DNA of 64,000 bases from Acutalibacter muris (GTDB taxonomy: Bacteria; Bacillota; Clostridia; Oscillospirales; Acutalibacteraceae): contig NZ_CP021422.1 of NCBI RefSeq assembly GCF_002201475.1, forward strand, positions 1,054,001-1,118,000. The letters are read 5' to 3'. Within the stretch, counting starts at the first letter, position 1; every line of letters starts with the position of its first letter. The notes below the pieces were generated by a model. The model did not search any database. It was not told the origin of the DNA and saw only the letters and a list, made by a program, of their open reading frames with translations. The position numbers were made by a program, and so were the translations under genes. Shown one piece after another: positions 1 through 8,650 of this stretch.

Positions 1-488
1 GCTTCAGTAATGTGTCTGCCTGCGGCAAGAGCCAGTACCTCGTCTACAAAATCTGTTTCCAAAGCGGAATAGCGAAGTGCTGTAACAGCCCCCATATTGT
101 TATCCTCGGTGTGTTTCTCTCCGTGGATAAAGGCAATGGGATTGCCTTTGGTAAGCTGTTCGCCTTTGGCATATCCATAATTGATAGGATTGTGGTACGC
201 AATATTGCCGCAGTTTTGTATCCGCTTTATCTCATTGTCAGTAATACGGATATGATTTTCCGTAACAGTCATTTCGCCATTCTCGTCTGATACAACGCCT
301 GTACTCGCCCTTAGATAAAAGGCAGCTCCTAAAGCTCCTCGGATGTCACTCGCTAACTTCTCGGATGCGGTAAGGAGTGAAAAACAGGAAATGAGAAAGG
401 TCGACACGACCATAATGAGCAGAAAGATACTTATGGCTTTTCCTTTTTTACGGAGCAGATACAGACCTGCCCGCTTTTTACAATCCAT
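1..488 (-). CDS. ABC transporter permease, FtsX/MacB type (3' part outside window)
   Basis: Reading leftward from an ATG at 488, the frame stays open to the window edge, giving the first ~162 residues. It starts with a basic stretch (MDCKKRAGLYLLRKKGK), then a membrane segment (about residues 18-40), then an extracellular-looking domain. This is how FtsX-like permeases of antimicrobial-peptide or lipoprotein exporters begin. An AAAGGAG lies about 14 bases upstream. It is followed upstream by a two-component system on the same strand, and its promoter carries the same direct repeat as the regulator's promoter (529-547), so it is probably the regulator's target. The partner ATPase is not in the window. 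Substrate unknown. Confidence 0.7.
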   Translation of the reverse strand, partial: MDCKKRAGLYLLRKKGKAISIFLLIMVVSTFLISCFSLLTASEKLASDIRGALGAAFYLRASTGVVSDENGEMTVTENHIRITDNEIKRIQNCGNIAYHNPINYGYAKGEQLTKGNPIAFIHGEKHTEDNNMGAVTALRYSALETDFVDEVLALAAGRHITE

Positions 489-528
489 TTAGGCGTCATC
501 TCCTTTCTGCTGACAATCATATCTTTTG

Positions 529-547
529 TTGATTAGTTTTTGGTTAG
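529..547 (-). promoter_or_regulatory. Direct-repeat operator upstream of ABC permease
   Basis: The + strand reads TTGATTAGTTTTTGGTTAG, i.e. two CTAAYCAA half-sites about 11 bases apart on the - strand. It matches 18 of 19 bases of the site at 2681-2699. On the - strand a TATGAT -10 box lies 7 bases past the repeat, exactly as at the other site, with no good -35. That is the layout of an OmpR-type activator site. Confidence 0.65.
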
Positions 548-582
548 CATTTGATATGCGTTTCGTTCGTTTTTCCAAACGC

Positions 583-612
583 AAAGAAACCGCCAGATAA
601 CTGACGGCTTCC
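583..612 (-). terminator. Rho-independent terminator after the histidine kinase
   Basis: On the - strand CCGTCAG and CTGGCGG form a stem (one G-U pair) with a TTAT loop, followed by TTTCTTTG. It lies 14 bases past the kinase stop codon. Confidence 0.65.
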
Positions 613-625
613 TTAGAAGATGATT

Positions 626-1993
626 TTAATTTAATTTCAGATAGAACGCAACACCCTTGTCGGTATTCGTGATTTGGTATTCCATTTGGTGCAGGTCAAG
701 GATAGTCTTTACAATGTATAATCCCAGACCGCTTCCGCCTGTGGCTTTGCTTCGGGATTTGTCCGCCCTGTAAAACGGCGTAAACATATTTTCCAAGTTA
801 TCCTCATCCAAAAATACGCCTGTATTTTCTACAACCAAAATGTGCGTATCCGTGTCACAATCTGCATAAACCTTAGCATCTGCTTTAGAGTGACGGATGG
901 CGTTACCAATGATGTTGGATAACGCCTTACCGAACAGGTTGCGGTTGACTGACACACTTATATCTTCGGAGATATTCTGAAAAATAGCAATGTCTTTTTC
1001 AGTCGCCAAAGGCTGCAACTCTATAACTACTTTACTTACCATATCAGTTAAAGAAAGTGTTTCCAAAGAGCTGCCGATGTTCATTGTTTCCATTTTGGTA
1101 ATAGATAGTATCTCTTTAACTAAGTATTCAATGTCCTCGGCGGATTTTAGTGCCTGCGGCAGATATTTGTCGTGGTTCTGGTAATCTCCAAAACCTAATA
1201 TCATATTCTCAAGCTGACCTTTCAGAATAGTCAACGGTGTTTTCAGCTCGTGGGAAACAGCCGCAAAGAAATTCCTGTGCTGTTCCTCCAACCTTTGAAA
1301 TTTCTTAACATCTTTGGTTAGCTGCTGATTTGCCGTTTCCAATTCTTCCATTGTACTTTGCAGCCTTGCCGCCATTGTATCCAGACTGGAAGAAAGTACA
1401 CCGATTTCGTCCTTGCGGTCTGTATCACATCTCCAAGTCATATCAAGCTCGGTCATTCGCTTGGAAATCTGACTGATTTTTGCAATCGGTGCAACAATCA
1501 CTCGGCTGCAAATCAAAGCACTTAGGGCAGATAGAAGCAGAATGACCGTCAATACCAACGGAATAAAGCGGAGCAGCAGACTGAACAGTTCGCTTGCCGT
1601 TTTGGTAAGAGAAATAACAGAAAGCGTATAGCTTGCCTTATCTTCAGAAAAGGTCACATTGGTTGTATAGGTTTGTGCCGTTGACAGGTCATCAGCAATG
1701 GTTTCAAAGTCCCCGAAAGTAACGCTGTTCTTTTCGTTTCCTAACATCGCCACGGCGTTATTCTCAATGCAGAAATTTGTAATCAGCGTCGTCCCTTCCT
1801 CATAGCTTTTGTTTTCCAGAGCAGAGAATAACGCTCCTGCATTGTTCTCAAACTGTTTGCTGCCTGTGAGTTGATAGCTTTGTGGCACGAATATAAGGAC
1901 AATGCCGTATATCAAAATGCTACACAAGGTCAATGCGGTAAAGACCCACAGGAACACTTTTGCACTTAGTGAGTTACTGATTTTCTTTCGCAA
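626..1993 (-). CDS. Membrane sensor histidine kinase
   Basis: A 455-residue sensor kinase. Membrane segments lie at about residues 12-36 and 143-162, enclosing a ~105-residue outer sensing domain, followed by HAMP. The HisKA dimerisation helix has the phospho-acceptor His248 in AAVSHELKTPL. The ATPase domain has an N box (NIIGNAIRHSK) and a G box (TGGSGLGLYIV). It should autophosphorylate and pass phosphate to the regulator encoded just upstream. The reading frame overlaps the regulator's end by 20 bases and appears to start at TTG, which suggests translational coupling. The signal is unknown; by context it may be a peptide antibiotic or envelope stress. Confidence 0.9.
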   Translation of the reverse strand: MRKKISNSLSAKVFLWVFTALTLCSILIYGIVLIFVPQSYQLTGSKQFENNAGALFSALENKSYEEGTTLITNFCIENNAVAMLGNEKNSVTFGDFETIADDLSTAQTYTTNVTFSEDKASYTLSVISLTKTASELFSLLLRFIPLVLTVILLLSALSALICSRVIVAPIAKISQISKRMTELDMTWRCDTDRKDEIGVLSSSLDTMAARLQSTMEELETANQQLTKDVKKFQRLEEQHRNFFAAVSHELKTPLTILKGQLENMILGFGDYQNHDKYLPQALKSAEDIEYLVKEILSITKMETMNIGSSLETLSLTDMVSKVVIELQPLATEKDIAIFQNISEDISVSVNRNLFGKALSNIIGNAIRHSKADAKVYADCDTDTHILVVENTGVFLDEDNLENMFTPFYRADKSRSKATGGSGLGLYIVKTILDLHQMEYQITNTDKGVAFYLKLN

Positions 1994-2648
1994 TTTTGTA
2001 TCCCACCCCTCTGACAGTTTCTATGTAATCCACGCCTAACTTTTTTCGCAAATTCATAATGTGGAAGTTGACACTTTTTTCCTCGCCGATAAATTCATAT
2101 CCCCACACAAGGTTGAGCAGCTCATCCCTTGTGAATACTCGCCCTTGATTTTTAAGGAACAACAGTAAAATATCAAACTCGGATTGCGTGAGAATGACCT
2201 CCGCACCTGATACAATGACTTGTCTTTGCTTTGCACTTATCTGAAGCTCTTTGTATCGAAGGGTGTCTGTATCCATATCCGCTGCTTCCGTTCTTCTAAA
2301 TAATGCTTCCACACGCTTTAATACCAATTTAATCGAAAATGGCTTCGTGATATAGTCATCTGCCAACAAATCAAATCCCTTTATCTGGTCGTCCTCTGTG
2401 TCAAGGGCAGTCAAAAGGATAATAGGGGTCTGGGCTTCTTGTCGTATCATTTCGCAAACAGCATATCCATTGATTTTCGGTAGCATAATATCCAAAAGGA
2501 TAAGGTCTATGTGGTGGGAATGAAAAGCATTGATACCCTCCAGACCATCCAAAGCGGTTACAACTTCATAGCCGCATGCCCTAAGTGGCTCGGCTAAGAT
2601 GTTTTGTATTGCGATTTCATCTTCAATAATCAGTATTGTCTTTGCCAT
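1974..2648 (-). CDS. OmpR-family response regulator
   Basis: A receiver domain with acidic pair E9/D10 and phospho-acceptor Asp53 (LLDIMLP), then a C-terminal winged helix (ELLNLVWGYEF, VRGVGYKI). I use the ATG at 2648, because CCTCC at 2657-2661 (GGAGG on the gene strand) lies 8 bases before it. The upstream in-frame TTG at 2663 would lie before this ribosome site. Its own promoter (TATAAT preceded by the repeat at 2681-2699) suggests autoregulation, and the same repeat precedes the ABC permease at 488. With the kinase it forms a two-component system. Confidence 0.92.
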   Translation of the reverse strand: MAKTILIIEDEIAIQNILAEPLRACGYEVVTALDGLEGINAFHSHHIDLILLDIMLPKINGYAVCEMIRQEAQTPIILLTALDTEDDQIKGFDLLADDYITKPFSIKLVLKRVEALFRRTEAADMDTDTLRYKELQISAKQRQVIVSGAEVILTQSEFDILLLFLKNQGRVFTRDELLNLVWGYEFIGEEKSVNFHIMNLRKKLGVDYIETVRGVGYKIAKENQ

Positions 2649-2680
2649 ATCTGAAACCTCCAATCTGATTATACTAAGGC

Positions 2681-2699
2681 TTGATTAGTTTTTGATTAG
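2681..2699 (-). promoter_or_regulatory. Direct-repeat operator upstream of the response regulator
   Basis: The + strand reads TTGATTAGTTTTTGATTAG, a tandem CTAATCAA repeat on the gene strand. TATAAT follows after 7 bases, and GGAGG and the ATG after that. The repeat occupies the -35 position. It is the near-identical partner of 529-547. Confidence 0.7.
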
Positions 2700-2797
2700 A
2701 TTTTTCGATTTTCTTATTATAGACATTTAAATGAATAATAGCAATAGATTTTACAATTAGCGGTTAACAGGAATTCACGATACAGTTCGCAAGCAAT

Positions 2798-2930
2798 GCA
2801 ATCTTCCGTAAGATTGCGTATTTAGCAGAAATCCCGTCCCCGGAATTTCTGCTAAATGCTTGTTGGTGACATGTCCCCCAACCCCTGAGATCATCACCTG
2901 CGGTGATGGCTGCGCGTTCCGTTGGAACGC
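2798..2930. repeat. Run of four short perfect hairpins
   Basis: Four inverted repeats follow one another: 2798-2817 (8-bp arms, CCGT loop), 2821-2856 (12-bp arms TTTAGCAGAAAT/ATTTCTGCTAAA), 2893-2907 (6-bp arms ATCACC/GGTGAT) and 2914-2930 (7-bp arms GCGTTCC/GGAACGC). No convincing gene lies in 2700-3096. This may be the end, or a transfer or replication site, of the mobile segment carrying the two-component system; the function is not established. Confidence 0.6.
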
Positions 2931-2964
2931 TGAAAATCAAAAACTAAATAGAAAGACAAAAGAA

Positions 2965-3012
2965 AACTGCTATGCAATCGGATAACCCTTTTGCATAGCA
3001 GTTATTCTTTTT
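2965..3012. terminator. Strong hairpin terminator
   Basis: 13-bp perfect arms (AACTGCTATGCAA/TTGCATAGCAGTT) flank a 13-base loop and are followed on + by ATTCTTTTTCC. On the other strand the run is AAAA/TTTTC-rich as well, so it could work in both directions. It separates the accessory segment from the purF-like gene, which ends at 3097. Confidence 0.7.
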
Positions 3013-3096
3013 CCGTTTACCTGGCATTCGTCACAAATTTTGCAATATTTCCTTATGGACTACCGCCATTAAAGGCGGCTCTCTTTATGTCCTGTC

Positions 3097-4512
3097 TTAC
3101 TCCTCGCCGTTCCAGCAGTAGGTGCAGAGCCTGCACTTGGGCAAGCCCACGGACTCCACCATATCGTCCAGCCTGTGGTAGCGAAGGGACGTGAAGTTCA
3201 TCTTCTTACAGATGGTGTCCACCATGGTCTGATACTCGGCGGTATCCGGGTCAGAGTAGCTGTCAAGATTCTCCGGGGTGCTTGTCCCCTCCAGCTCCTT
3301 GATGACCCGCCGGGAGATAAGGTCGTCAAGGGAGGCCGACCGGGAGAAGTTCAGGTACTTGCACCCGAACATGGGCGGCGGGCAGGCGGGCCGGGCATGG
3401 ACCTCCCGGGCGCCGTGCTTGTAGAGGAAGTCCGTGGTCTCCCTCAGCTGGGTGCCTCTGACAATGGAGTCGTCGATAAGCAGCAGGCTGCGCCCCTTTA
3501 TCAGCTCGTGGACGGGGATGAGCTTCATATGCGCGATAAGGTCCCTTTGGCTCTGGAGGGTGGGCATAAAGGACCGGGGCCAGGTGGGGGTATACTTTAT
3601 AAGGGGCCGGGAGAAGGGTATGCCCGAGGCGTTGGCATAGCCCACGGCGTGGGCGGTGCCGGAGTCGGGCACGCCGGCCACGTTGTCTGGCCGTGCCCCG
3701 GGGAAACTGTCCCGCTTTGCCAAAAGGGCGCCGCAGTTGTAGCGCATCTCCTCCACGTTGACTCCCTCGTAAGAGGAGGTGGGGTAGCCGTAATATACCC
3801 AGAGGAAGGTGCATATCTTCATATCACCGCCGGGAGCCGAGAGGGTCTCCACTCCCTCGGGCGTGACGGCGGCTATCTCGCCGGGACCCAGCTCCCGCTC
3901 GCCGGCATAGCCCAGGTTGAGATAGGCAAAGCTCTCGAAGGAGACGCAGCGGGCCTCCGGCTTTTTACCGACTGCCACCGGGGTCCTGCCAAGCCTGTCC
4001 CGGGCGGCCAGTATGCCCCGGGGGGTCAGAAGCAGCAGGCTCATGGAGCCGTCGATGGACTCCTGGGCATAGCGTATGCCTTCGAGGAGGTTCTCCTTCT
4101 GGTTTATGAGGGTGGCCACCAACTCCGTCTGGTTGATATCGCCGCCGCTCATTTCCATAAAATGGGAGTGTCCCCCGGCAAATATCCGATCCACCAGCTC
4201 CCCGGTATTGTTTATTTTGCCCACGGTGACGATGGCATAGGTGCCGTGATGGGAGCGCACGATCAGGGGCTGGGGCTCATAGTCTGATATGCAGCCAATA
4301 CCGTACTGCCCGCGCATCTCAGACACCTCGCTGTCGAACTTGGTCCTAAAGGGTGAGTTCTCAATGTTGTGGATGGACCTGTCAAAGCCTTTCCCCCGGT
4401 CGTACACCGCCATTCCCGCCCGGCGGGTGCCCAGGTGGGAGTGGTAGTCCGTGCCGAAGAAAAGGTCAAAAACACAATCCTCTTTTGACGCGACGCCAAA
4501 AAAACCGCTCAT
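3097..4512 (-). CDS. PurF-like amidophosphoribosyltransferase paralogue lacking Cys nucleophile
   Basis: A 471-residue protein with the PurF layout: N-terminal Ntn glutaminase-like domain (residues 1-240) and C-terminal phosphoribosyltransferase domain with the PRPP loop LLLIDDSIVRGTQ. True PurF starts MCGIFG, and Cys after Met removal is the glutaminase nucleophile. Here the start is MSGFFGV, so Ser replaces Cys and no nearby Cys is placed to substitute (next is Cys13). Tyr-His-Ser-His-Leu-Gly-Thr-Arg-Arg still matches the family. It may use free ammonia, or act in regulation or another transfer reaction. A GGAAGGACGG ribosome site precedes the ATG. It is monocistronic, so it does not sit in a pur operon here. 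Confidence 0.82.
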   Translation of the reverse strand: MSGFFGVASKEDCVFDLFFGTDYHSHLGTRRAGMAVYDRGKGFDRSIHNIENSPFRTKFDSEVSEMRGQYGIGCISDYEPQPLIVRSHHGTYAIVTVGKINNTGELVDRIFAGGHSHFMEMSGGDINQTELVATLINQKENLLEGIRYAQESIDGSMSLLLLTPRGILAARDRLGRTPVAVGKKPEARCVSFESFAYLNLGYAGERELGPGEIAAVTPEGVETLSAPGGDMKICTFLWVYYGYPTSSYEGVNVEEMRYNCGALLAKRDSFPGARPDNVAGVPDSGTAHAVGYANASGIPFSRPLIKYTPTWPRSFMPTLQSQRDLIAHMKLIPVHELIKGRSLLLIDDSIVRGTQLRETTDFLYKHGAREVHARPACPPPMFGCKYLNFSRSASLDDLISRRVIKELEGTSTPENLDSYSDPDTAEYQTMVDTICKKMNFTSLRYHRLDDMVESVGLPKCRLCTYCWNGEE

Positions 4513-4688
4513 ATATCAGCCGTCCTTCCGCATAATAGATGCCTCTATGGTTTATGGGGACATTATAACATGCTTTGCGGATATATGCCAGTACCAAACG
4601 AGAAAAAAACGCGGATAAGGTTGCACATAAAATGGGGGCACAAAAGGAGAAATCGGTGCAAAACATAAAAAATGCAGGATTCCAGAAA

Positions 4689-4719
4689 TTGACTTGCATT
4701 TTTGCGGGGAACATATTAG
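4689..4719 (+). promoter_or_regulatory. Possible promoter in the 275-bp divergent spacer
   Basis: TTGACT at 4689 is followed after 19 bases by TATTAG and an AT-rich stretch. The spacing is long, so this is weak. The spacer 4513-4787 must hold promoters for the divergent purF-like and aminotransferase genes; nothing else is evident in it. Confidence 0.35.
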
Positions 4720-4787
4720 AATATATAGAGTTTGAAGGCGAAAAATGAAAACACATATCAATGAATTATTCATGGGGGGATATTTCA

Positions 4788-6092
4788 ATGAAAGCAACCG
4801 CAGTAAGCACCAGAAAGATGAAGACAATGAGCGCTGGGGAGCTGGAGGCCATAGAGCAGGAGGCCCTAAGGGATTATGAGGAGATAAAGTCCCGGGGCAT
4901 GAGTCTTAATATGTCCCGGGGCATTCCCTGCGTAGAGCAGCTGGACCTGGCGCTGGGAGTGCTGGAGGCCCTCCACGCCAGAAGCGAGTTCGCAAACTCC
5001 AACGGTGATGACTGCCGCAACTACGGGGTTTGGAACGGCTTACTTGAGATGCGGGAGATCTTCTCAGAGCTTCTGGGGGTTCCGGCGGACCAGATAATCC
5101 TTGGGAACAACTCAAGCTTACAAATGATGTTCGACACCATCTCCCAGGGCTTTACCCACGGCTGCGGGGGGCATACCCCCTGGTGCAGGCAGGGAGAGGT
5201 GAAGTTTTTGTGCCCCTCCCCGGGCTATGACAGGCACTTCGCCGTGACGGAATACTTCGGCATAAAGATGCTGCCAGTGCCCATGCTGCCCACGGGCCCG
5301 GACATGGACATGATAGAGGAGCTCTGCAAGGACCCCAGTGTGAAGGGCTGCTGGTGCGTGCCGAAGTATTCAAACCCCACCGGCGTCACCTACTCCGACG
5401 AGACGGTAAGGCGCTTCGCAAGGCTTCACCCTGCCGCCCCGGACTTCCGTATCATGTGGGACAACGCCTACTGTGTCCACGACCTTACCGACGAGCCGGC
5501 AGAGCTTCTTAACATCTACGACGAATGCGTTAAGGAGGGCACCGAGGATCAGGTGATAATCTTCGCGTCCACCTCCAAGATATCCTTCCCCGGCGCTGGG
5601 GTGGCGGCCTTAGCCTCAAGTGCAAAGACCATAGCAAGTCTGAAGGGCCGCACCACAGTGCAGACCATCGGGTCGGATAAGCTCAACCAGCTGCGGCACG
5701 TGCTGTTCCTGCACGATGCGGACGGTGTAAAGAGCCTGATGAAGGGCCACCGCCAGATACTGGCCCCCAAGTTCCGCATTGTGCTGGACGCCTTGGAGCG
5801 GGAGTTGGGCGGCCTGGGCATTGCCAGGTGGAGCAATCCCAAGGGCGGGTACTTCGTGTGCCTGGACGTGTTGGAGGGCTGCGCCAAGCGGGTGGTGGGC
5901 CTGTGCAGAGAGGCCGGGGTCACCCTGACCGACGCGGGGGCCACATATCCGTATGGAAACGACCCCCACGACAGCAATATCCGCATAGCGCCCTCCTTCC
6001 CGCCCCAGGAGGAGCTGCGGGACGCTATGGAGCTTCTGTGTGTGGCCATAAAGCTGGCGGCGGCGGAGAAGCTGCTGGCTGGAAGAGGGTAA
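4788..6092 (+). CDS. PLP-dependent aminotransferase, class I/II (Asp_aminotransf type)
   Basis: 434 residues from the ATG at 4788, chosen because GGGGGGA sits 7 bases before it; an in-frame ATG at 4761 lacks such a site. Fold-type-I features are visible: MSRGIP near the N terminus, the cofactor region GNNSSLQMMFD, the NPTG motif (YSNPTGVTYSD), the Asp of WDNAY, and the Schiff-base lysine in ASTSKISFPGAG. The overall pattern fits the clostridial aspartate aminotransferase-like family (PF12897 type). It probably transfers an amino group between an amino acid and a 2-oxo acid. The substrate is not readable from sequence. Confidence 0.85.
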   Translation: MKATAVSTRKMKTMSAGELEAIEQEALRDYEEIKSRGMSLNMSRGIPCVEQLDLALGVLEALHARSEFANSNGDDCRNYGVWNGLLEMREIFSELLGVPADQIILGNNSSLQMMFDTISQGFTHGCGGHTPWCRQGEVKFLCPSPGYDRHFAVTEYFGIKMLPVPMLPTGPDMDMIEELCKDPSVKGCWCVPKYSNPTGVTYSDETVRRFARLHPAAPDFRIMWDNAYCVHDLTDEPAELLNIYDECVKEGTEDQVIIFASTSKISFPGAGVAALASSAKTIASLKGRTTVQTIGSDKLNQLRHVLFLHDADGVKSLMKGHRQILAPKFRIVLDALERELGGLGIARWSNPKGGYFVCLDVLEGCAKRVVGLCREAGVTLTDAGATYPYGNDPHDSNIRIAPSFPPQEELRDAMELLCVAIKLAAAEKLLAGRG

Positions 6093-6155
6093 TATGGAGC
6101 AACCCCGGAGCCGGCAAAACTCCGGGGACTTTTGCGTGAAAGAGAGGTTTTTCCC

Positions 6156-6704
6156 ATGAAAAAGATCTGCACGATCTCCTTCAGCGGCCGCCCCGGCGGG
6201 AACTGCGGGAGCATAGCCGGTGAGATACAAAAATATTGGCAGGGCAGGGGAGAGGTAAAGACCTTCGACTTCTCCGCCCTTGAGATAACCCCCTGCGGGC
6301 GCTGTGAGTATGAGTGCTTCGGTGGGCAGAAGGGCTGTCCGCATTTCAGCGACCCTGAGTTTGCTATCTGTGAAGCTATAACCGACAGCGATATTACATA
6401 CTTTGTGGTGCCCAACTACTGCGACTATCCCCCGGCAAACTTCTTTATCTTCAACGAGCGCGGCCAGTGCTATTTCCAGCGGCACCACGAGCTGCTGGAG
6501 AAATATCTGGCTGTCAGAAAGAAATTCATTGTGGTGAGCAACACCGGCCGGGAGAATTTCACCGCCGCCTTCCGCTACCACGTGCCTGAGGGTACGGAGC
6601 CGGAGGCACTCTTCCTCGCCGCCCGAAAGTTCGGCAGGGTCAGTATTAAGGGTGACCTGATGGCCTCCCCAGAGGCCCGTGAGACCCTGCGGCGCTTTCT
6701 TTAG
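6156..6704 (+). CDS. Flavodoxin-like iron-sulfur flavoprotein / NADPH-dependent FMN reductase family
   Basis: 182 residues from ATG 6156, preceded by GAGAGG. The N terminus (KKICTISFSGRPGGNCGSIA) resembles the FMN phosphate-binding loop of NADPH-dependent FMN reductases. A Cys cluster follows (CGRCEYECFGGQKGCP), as in iron-sulfur flavoproteins and related clostridial redox proteins, which suggests a bound 4Fe-4S cluster. It follows the aminotransferase by 63 bases and precedes an Fe-S scaffold-like gene, so a redox or Fe-S link is plausible. The partner and physiological reaction are unknown. Confidence 0.75.
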   Translation: MKKICTISFSGRPGGNCGSIAGEIQKYWQGRGEVKTFDFSALEITPCGRCEYECFGGQKGCPHFSDPEFAICEAITDSDITYFVVPNYCDYPPANFFIFNERGQCYFQRHHELLEKYLAVRKKFIVVSNTGRENFTAAFRYHVPEGTEPEALFLAARKFGRVSIKGDLMASPEARETLRRFL

Positions 6705-6863
6705 GGGCAGGAAATGGCCTTGGTACAAAATATAAGGGAAAATTTTGCCGAAACTCTTGAATATCTCCGCGTTTCCGATTATAATTAATACAGATTGGTA
6801 TTTTGGGCGGCAGAGAGGAAATACTGCGGCCCGAAACATTATGAAACCGAAAGGAGTACCAAT

Positions 6864-7556
6864 ATGAACTATTCCCATGAAGTGGAAAATATGTGCACCG
6901 TGACAAAGGGTCCCCATCACGGACCGGCTCCCATCCCCGAGGAGGGCAAATGGGTCAAGGCCTATGAGATCAAGGATATCTCCGGCCTGTCCCACGGCAT
7001 CGGCTGGTGCGCCCCCCAGCAGGGCGCCTGTAAGCTGACCCTCAATGTGAAGGACGGCATCGTTCAGGAGGCCCTGGTGGAGACCTTGGGCTGCTCCGGC
7101 ATGACCCACTCCGCGGCTATGGCCGCCGAGATACTTCCCGGCAAGACCCTTTTAGAGTGCCTTAACACCGACCTTGTGTGCGACGCCATCAACGTGGCTA
7201 TGCGCGAGATCTTCAAGCAGCTGGCCTATGGCCGCAGCCAGACCGCCTTCTCCGAGGACGGCCTGCCCATCGGCGCGGGGCTTGAAGACCTGGGCAAGGG
7301 CCTGCGCTCCCAGGTGGGCACCATGTTCTCCACCGGCGCCAAGGGCGTTCGCTATATGGAGATGGCCGAGGGCTATGTCATCAAGATGGCCCTGGACGAG
7401 AACAACGAGGTTATCGGCTATCAGTTTGTAAAGCTGGGCAAGATGCTGGAGGATATCCGCCACGGCGTATCCCCCGACGAGGCCTATAAGAATAATATCG
7501 GCCAGTATGGCCGCTTCGACGGCGCCGCCAAATACATCGACCCCAGGGAAGAATAA
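6864..7556 (+). CDS. NifU-like iron-sulfur scaffold-type protein, partner of GGGtGRT protein
   Basis: 230 residues. The start is the ATG at 6864 with AAAGGAG ahead. The middle holds an IscU/NifU-like core (CKLTLNVKDGIVQEALVETLGCSGMTHSAAMA) with conserved Cys residues, typical of the iron-sulfur cluster assembly scaffold family. The next gene, 34 bases downstream, encodes a GGGtGRT protein; these two families commonly sit side by side in Clostridia. Together they likely build or deliver an Fe-S cofactor, but the exact target is unknown. The 159-bp spacer upstream shows no clear promoter match. Confidence 0.8.
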   Translation: MNYSHEVENMCTVTKGPHHGPAPIPEEGKWVKAYEIKDISGLSHGIGWCAPQQGACKLTLNVKDGIVQEALVETLGCSGMTHSAAMAAEILPGKTLLECLNTDLVCDAINVAMREIFKQLAYGRSQTAFSEDGLPIGAGLEDLGKGLRSQVGTMFSTGAKGVRYMEMAEGYVIKMALDENNEVIGYQFVKLGKMLEDIRHGVSPDEAYKNNIGQYGRFDGAAKYIDPREE

Positions 7557-7590
7557 TCGGGAGACAATACTTAATTAGGAGGACAACTAA

Positions 7591-8601
7591 ATGGCTAACG
7601 AAGTCATGTTTGAAGGCAAAGAGAGAAGGATGCCCAAAATTGAGAAATGTCTCGCCGAGTACGGCCTGGGCAGCCTGGAGGAGGCTCGCGAGCTCTGTAA
7701 TGAGAAGGGCTTCGACCCCTATGATATCGTAAAGGGCGTGCAGCCCATCGCATTTGAGAACGCCGGCTGGGCCTATACCCTGGGTTGCGCCGTAGCTATA
7801 AAGAAGGGCGTTAAGACCGCCGCCGACGCGGCCGAGGCCATCGGCATCGGCCTTGAGGCCTTCTGCATTCCCGGCTCTGTGGCCGAGCAGCGCAACGTGG
7901 GCCTGGGCCACGGCAACCTGGGCGCCATGCTTCTTCGGGACGAGACCAAGTGCTTCGCGTTCCTGGCGGGCCACGAGTCCTTCGCCGCCGCCGAGGGTGC
8001 TATCGGCATCGCGAAGACCGCCAATAGGGCCCGCAAGGAGCCCCTGCGCATTATCCTCAACGGCCTTGGCAAGGACGCGGCCTACATAATCTCCCGCATC
8101 AACGGCTTCACCTATGTAAAGACCGACTATGACTTCTTTACCGGCGAGCTGAAGATAGAGGAGACCCGGCCCTTCTCCGACGGCGAGCGCGCCGCAGTGA
8201 AGTGCTACGGCGCCAACGACGTGCTGGAGGGCGTGGCCATCATGAAGCACGAGGGCGTTGACGTGTCCATCACCGGCAACTCCACCAACCCCACCCGCTT
8301 CCAGCACCTGGTGGCGGGCACCTACAAGAAGTGGGCCCTGGAGAATGACAAGAAGTATTTCTCCGTGGCCTCCGGCGGCGGCACCGGCCGCACCCTGCAC
8401 CCGGACAACATGGCGGCTGGCCCCGCTTCCTACGGCCTGACCGACTCCATGGGCCGTATGCACGGCGATGCCCAGTTCGCCGGTTCCTCCTCCGTGCCTG
8501 CCCACGTTGAGATGATGGGCCTCATGGGCATGGGCAACAACCCCATGGTGGGCGCGACCGTGGCCTGCGCCGTGGCGGTTTATGAGGGGCTTAATAAGTA
8601 A
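7591..8601 (+). CDS. GGGtGRT family protein
   Basis: 336 residues starting at ATG 7591 behind AGGAGG. It carries the signature ASGGGTGRTLHPDN (about residue 260) that names the family (PF14057). The family has no established activity. Pairing with the NifU-like gene upstream, and the conserved glycine-rich loop, suggest a nucleotide or cofactor-related step in metal-cluster handling; this is inference. A strong terminator at 8619-8650 ends the unit. Confidence 0.88.
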   Translation: MANEVMFEGKERRMPKIEKCLAEYGLGSLEEARELCNEKGFDPYDIVKGVQPIAFENAGWAYTLGCAVAIKKGVKTAADAAEAIGIGLEAFCIPGSVAEQRNVGLGHGNLGAMLLRDETKCFAFLAGHESFAAAEGAIGIAKTANRARKEPLRIILNGLGKDAAYIISRINGFTYVKTDYDFFTGELKIEETRPFSDGERAAVKCYGANDVLEGVAIMKHEGVDVSITGNSTNPTRFQHLVAGTYKKWALENDKKYFSVASGGGTGRTLHPDNMAAGPASYGLTDSMGRMHGDAQFAGSSSVPAHVEMMGLMGMGNNPMVGATVACAVAVYEGLNK

Positions 8602-8618
8602 GTGACTGCGTGAGGTAT

Positions 8619-8650
8619 GGCCGGTCCGGGTTTCCTGGACCGGCTTTTTT
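8619..8650 (+). terminator. Rho-independent terminator after GGGtGRT gene
   Basis: GCCGGTCC and GGACCGGC form an 8-bp perfect stem around a 9-base loop, followed by six T residues. Confidence 0.9.

Noticed and set aside
3175..4287. Long + strand frame opposite the PurF-like gene
   Set aside because: It is a GC-rich mirror frame of a well-supported gene, has Gly/Leu/His-rich low-complexity content and no domain.
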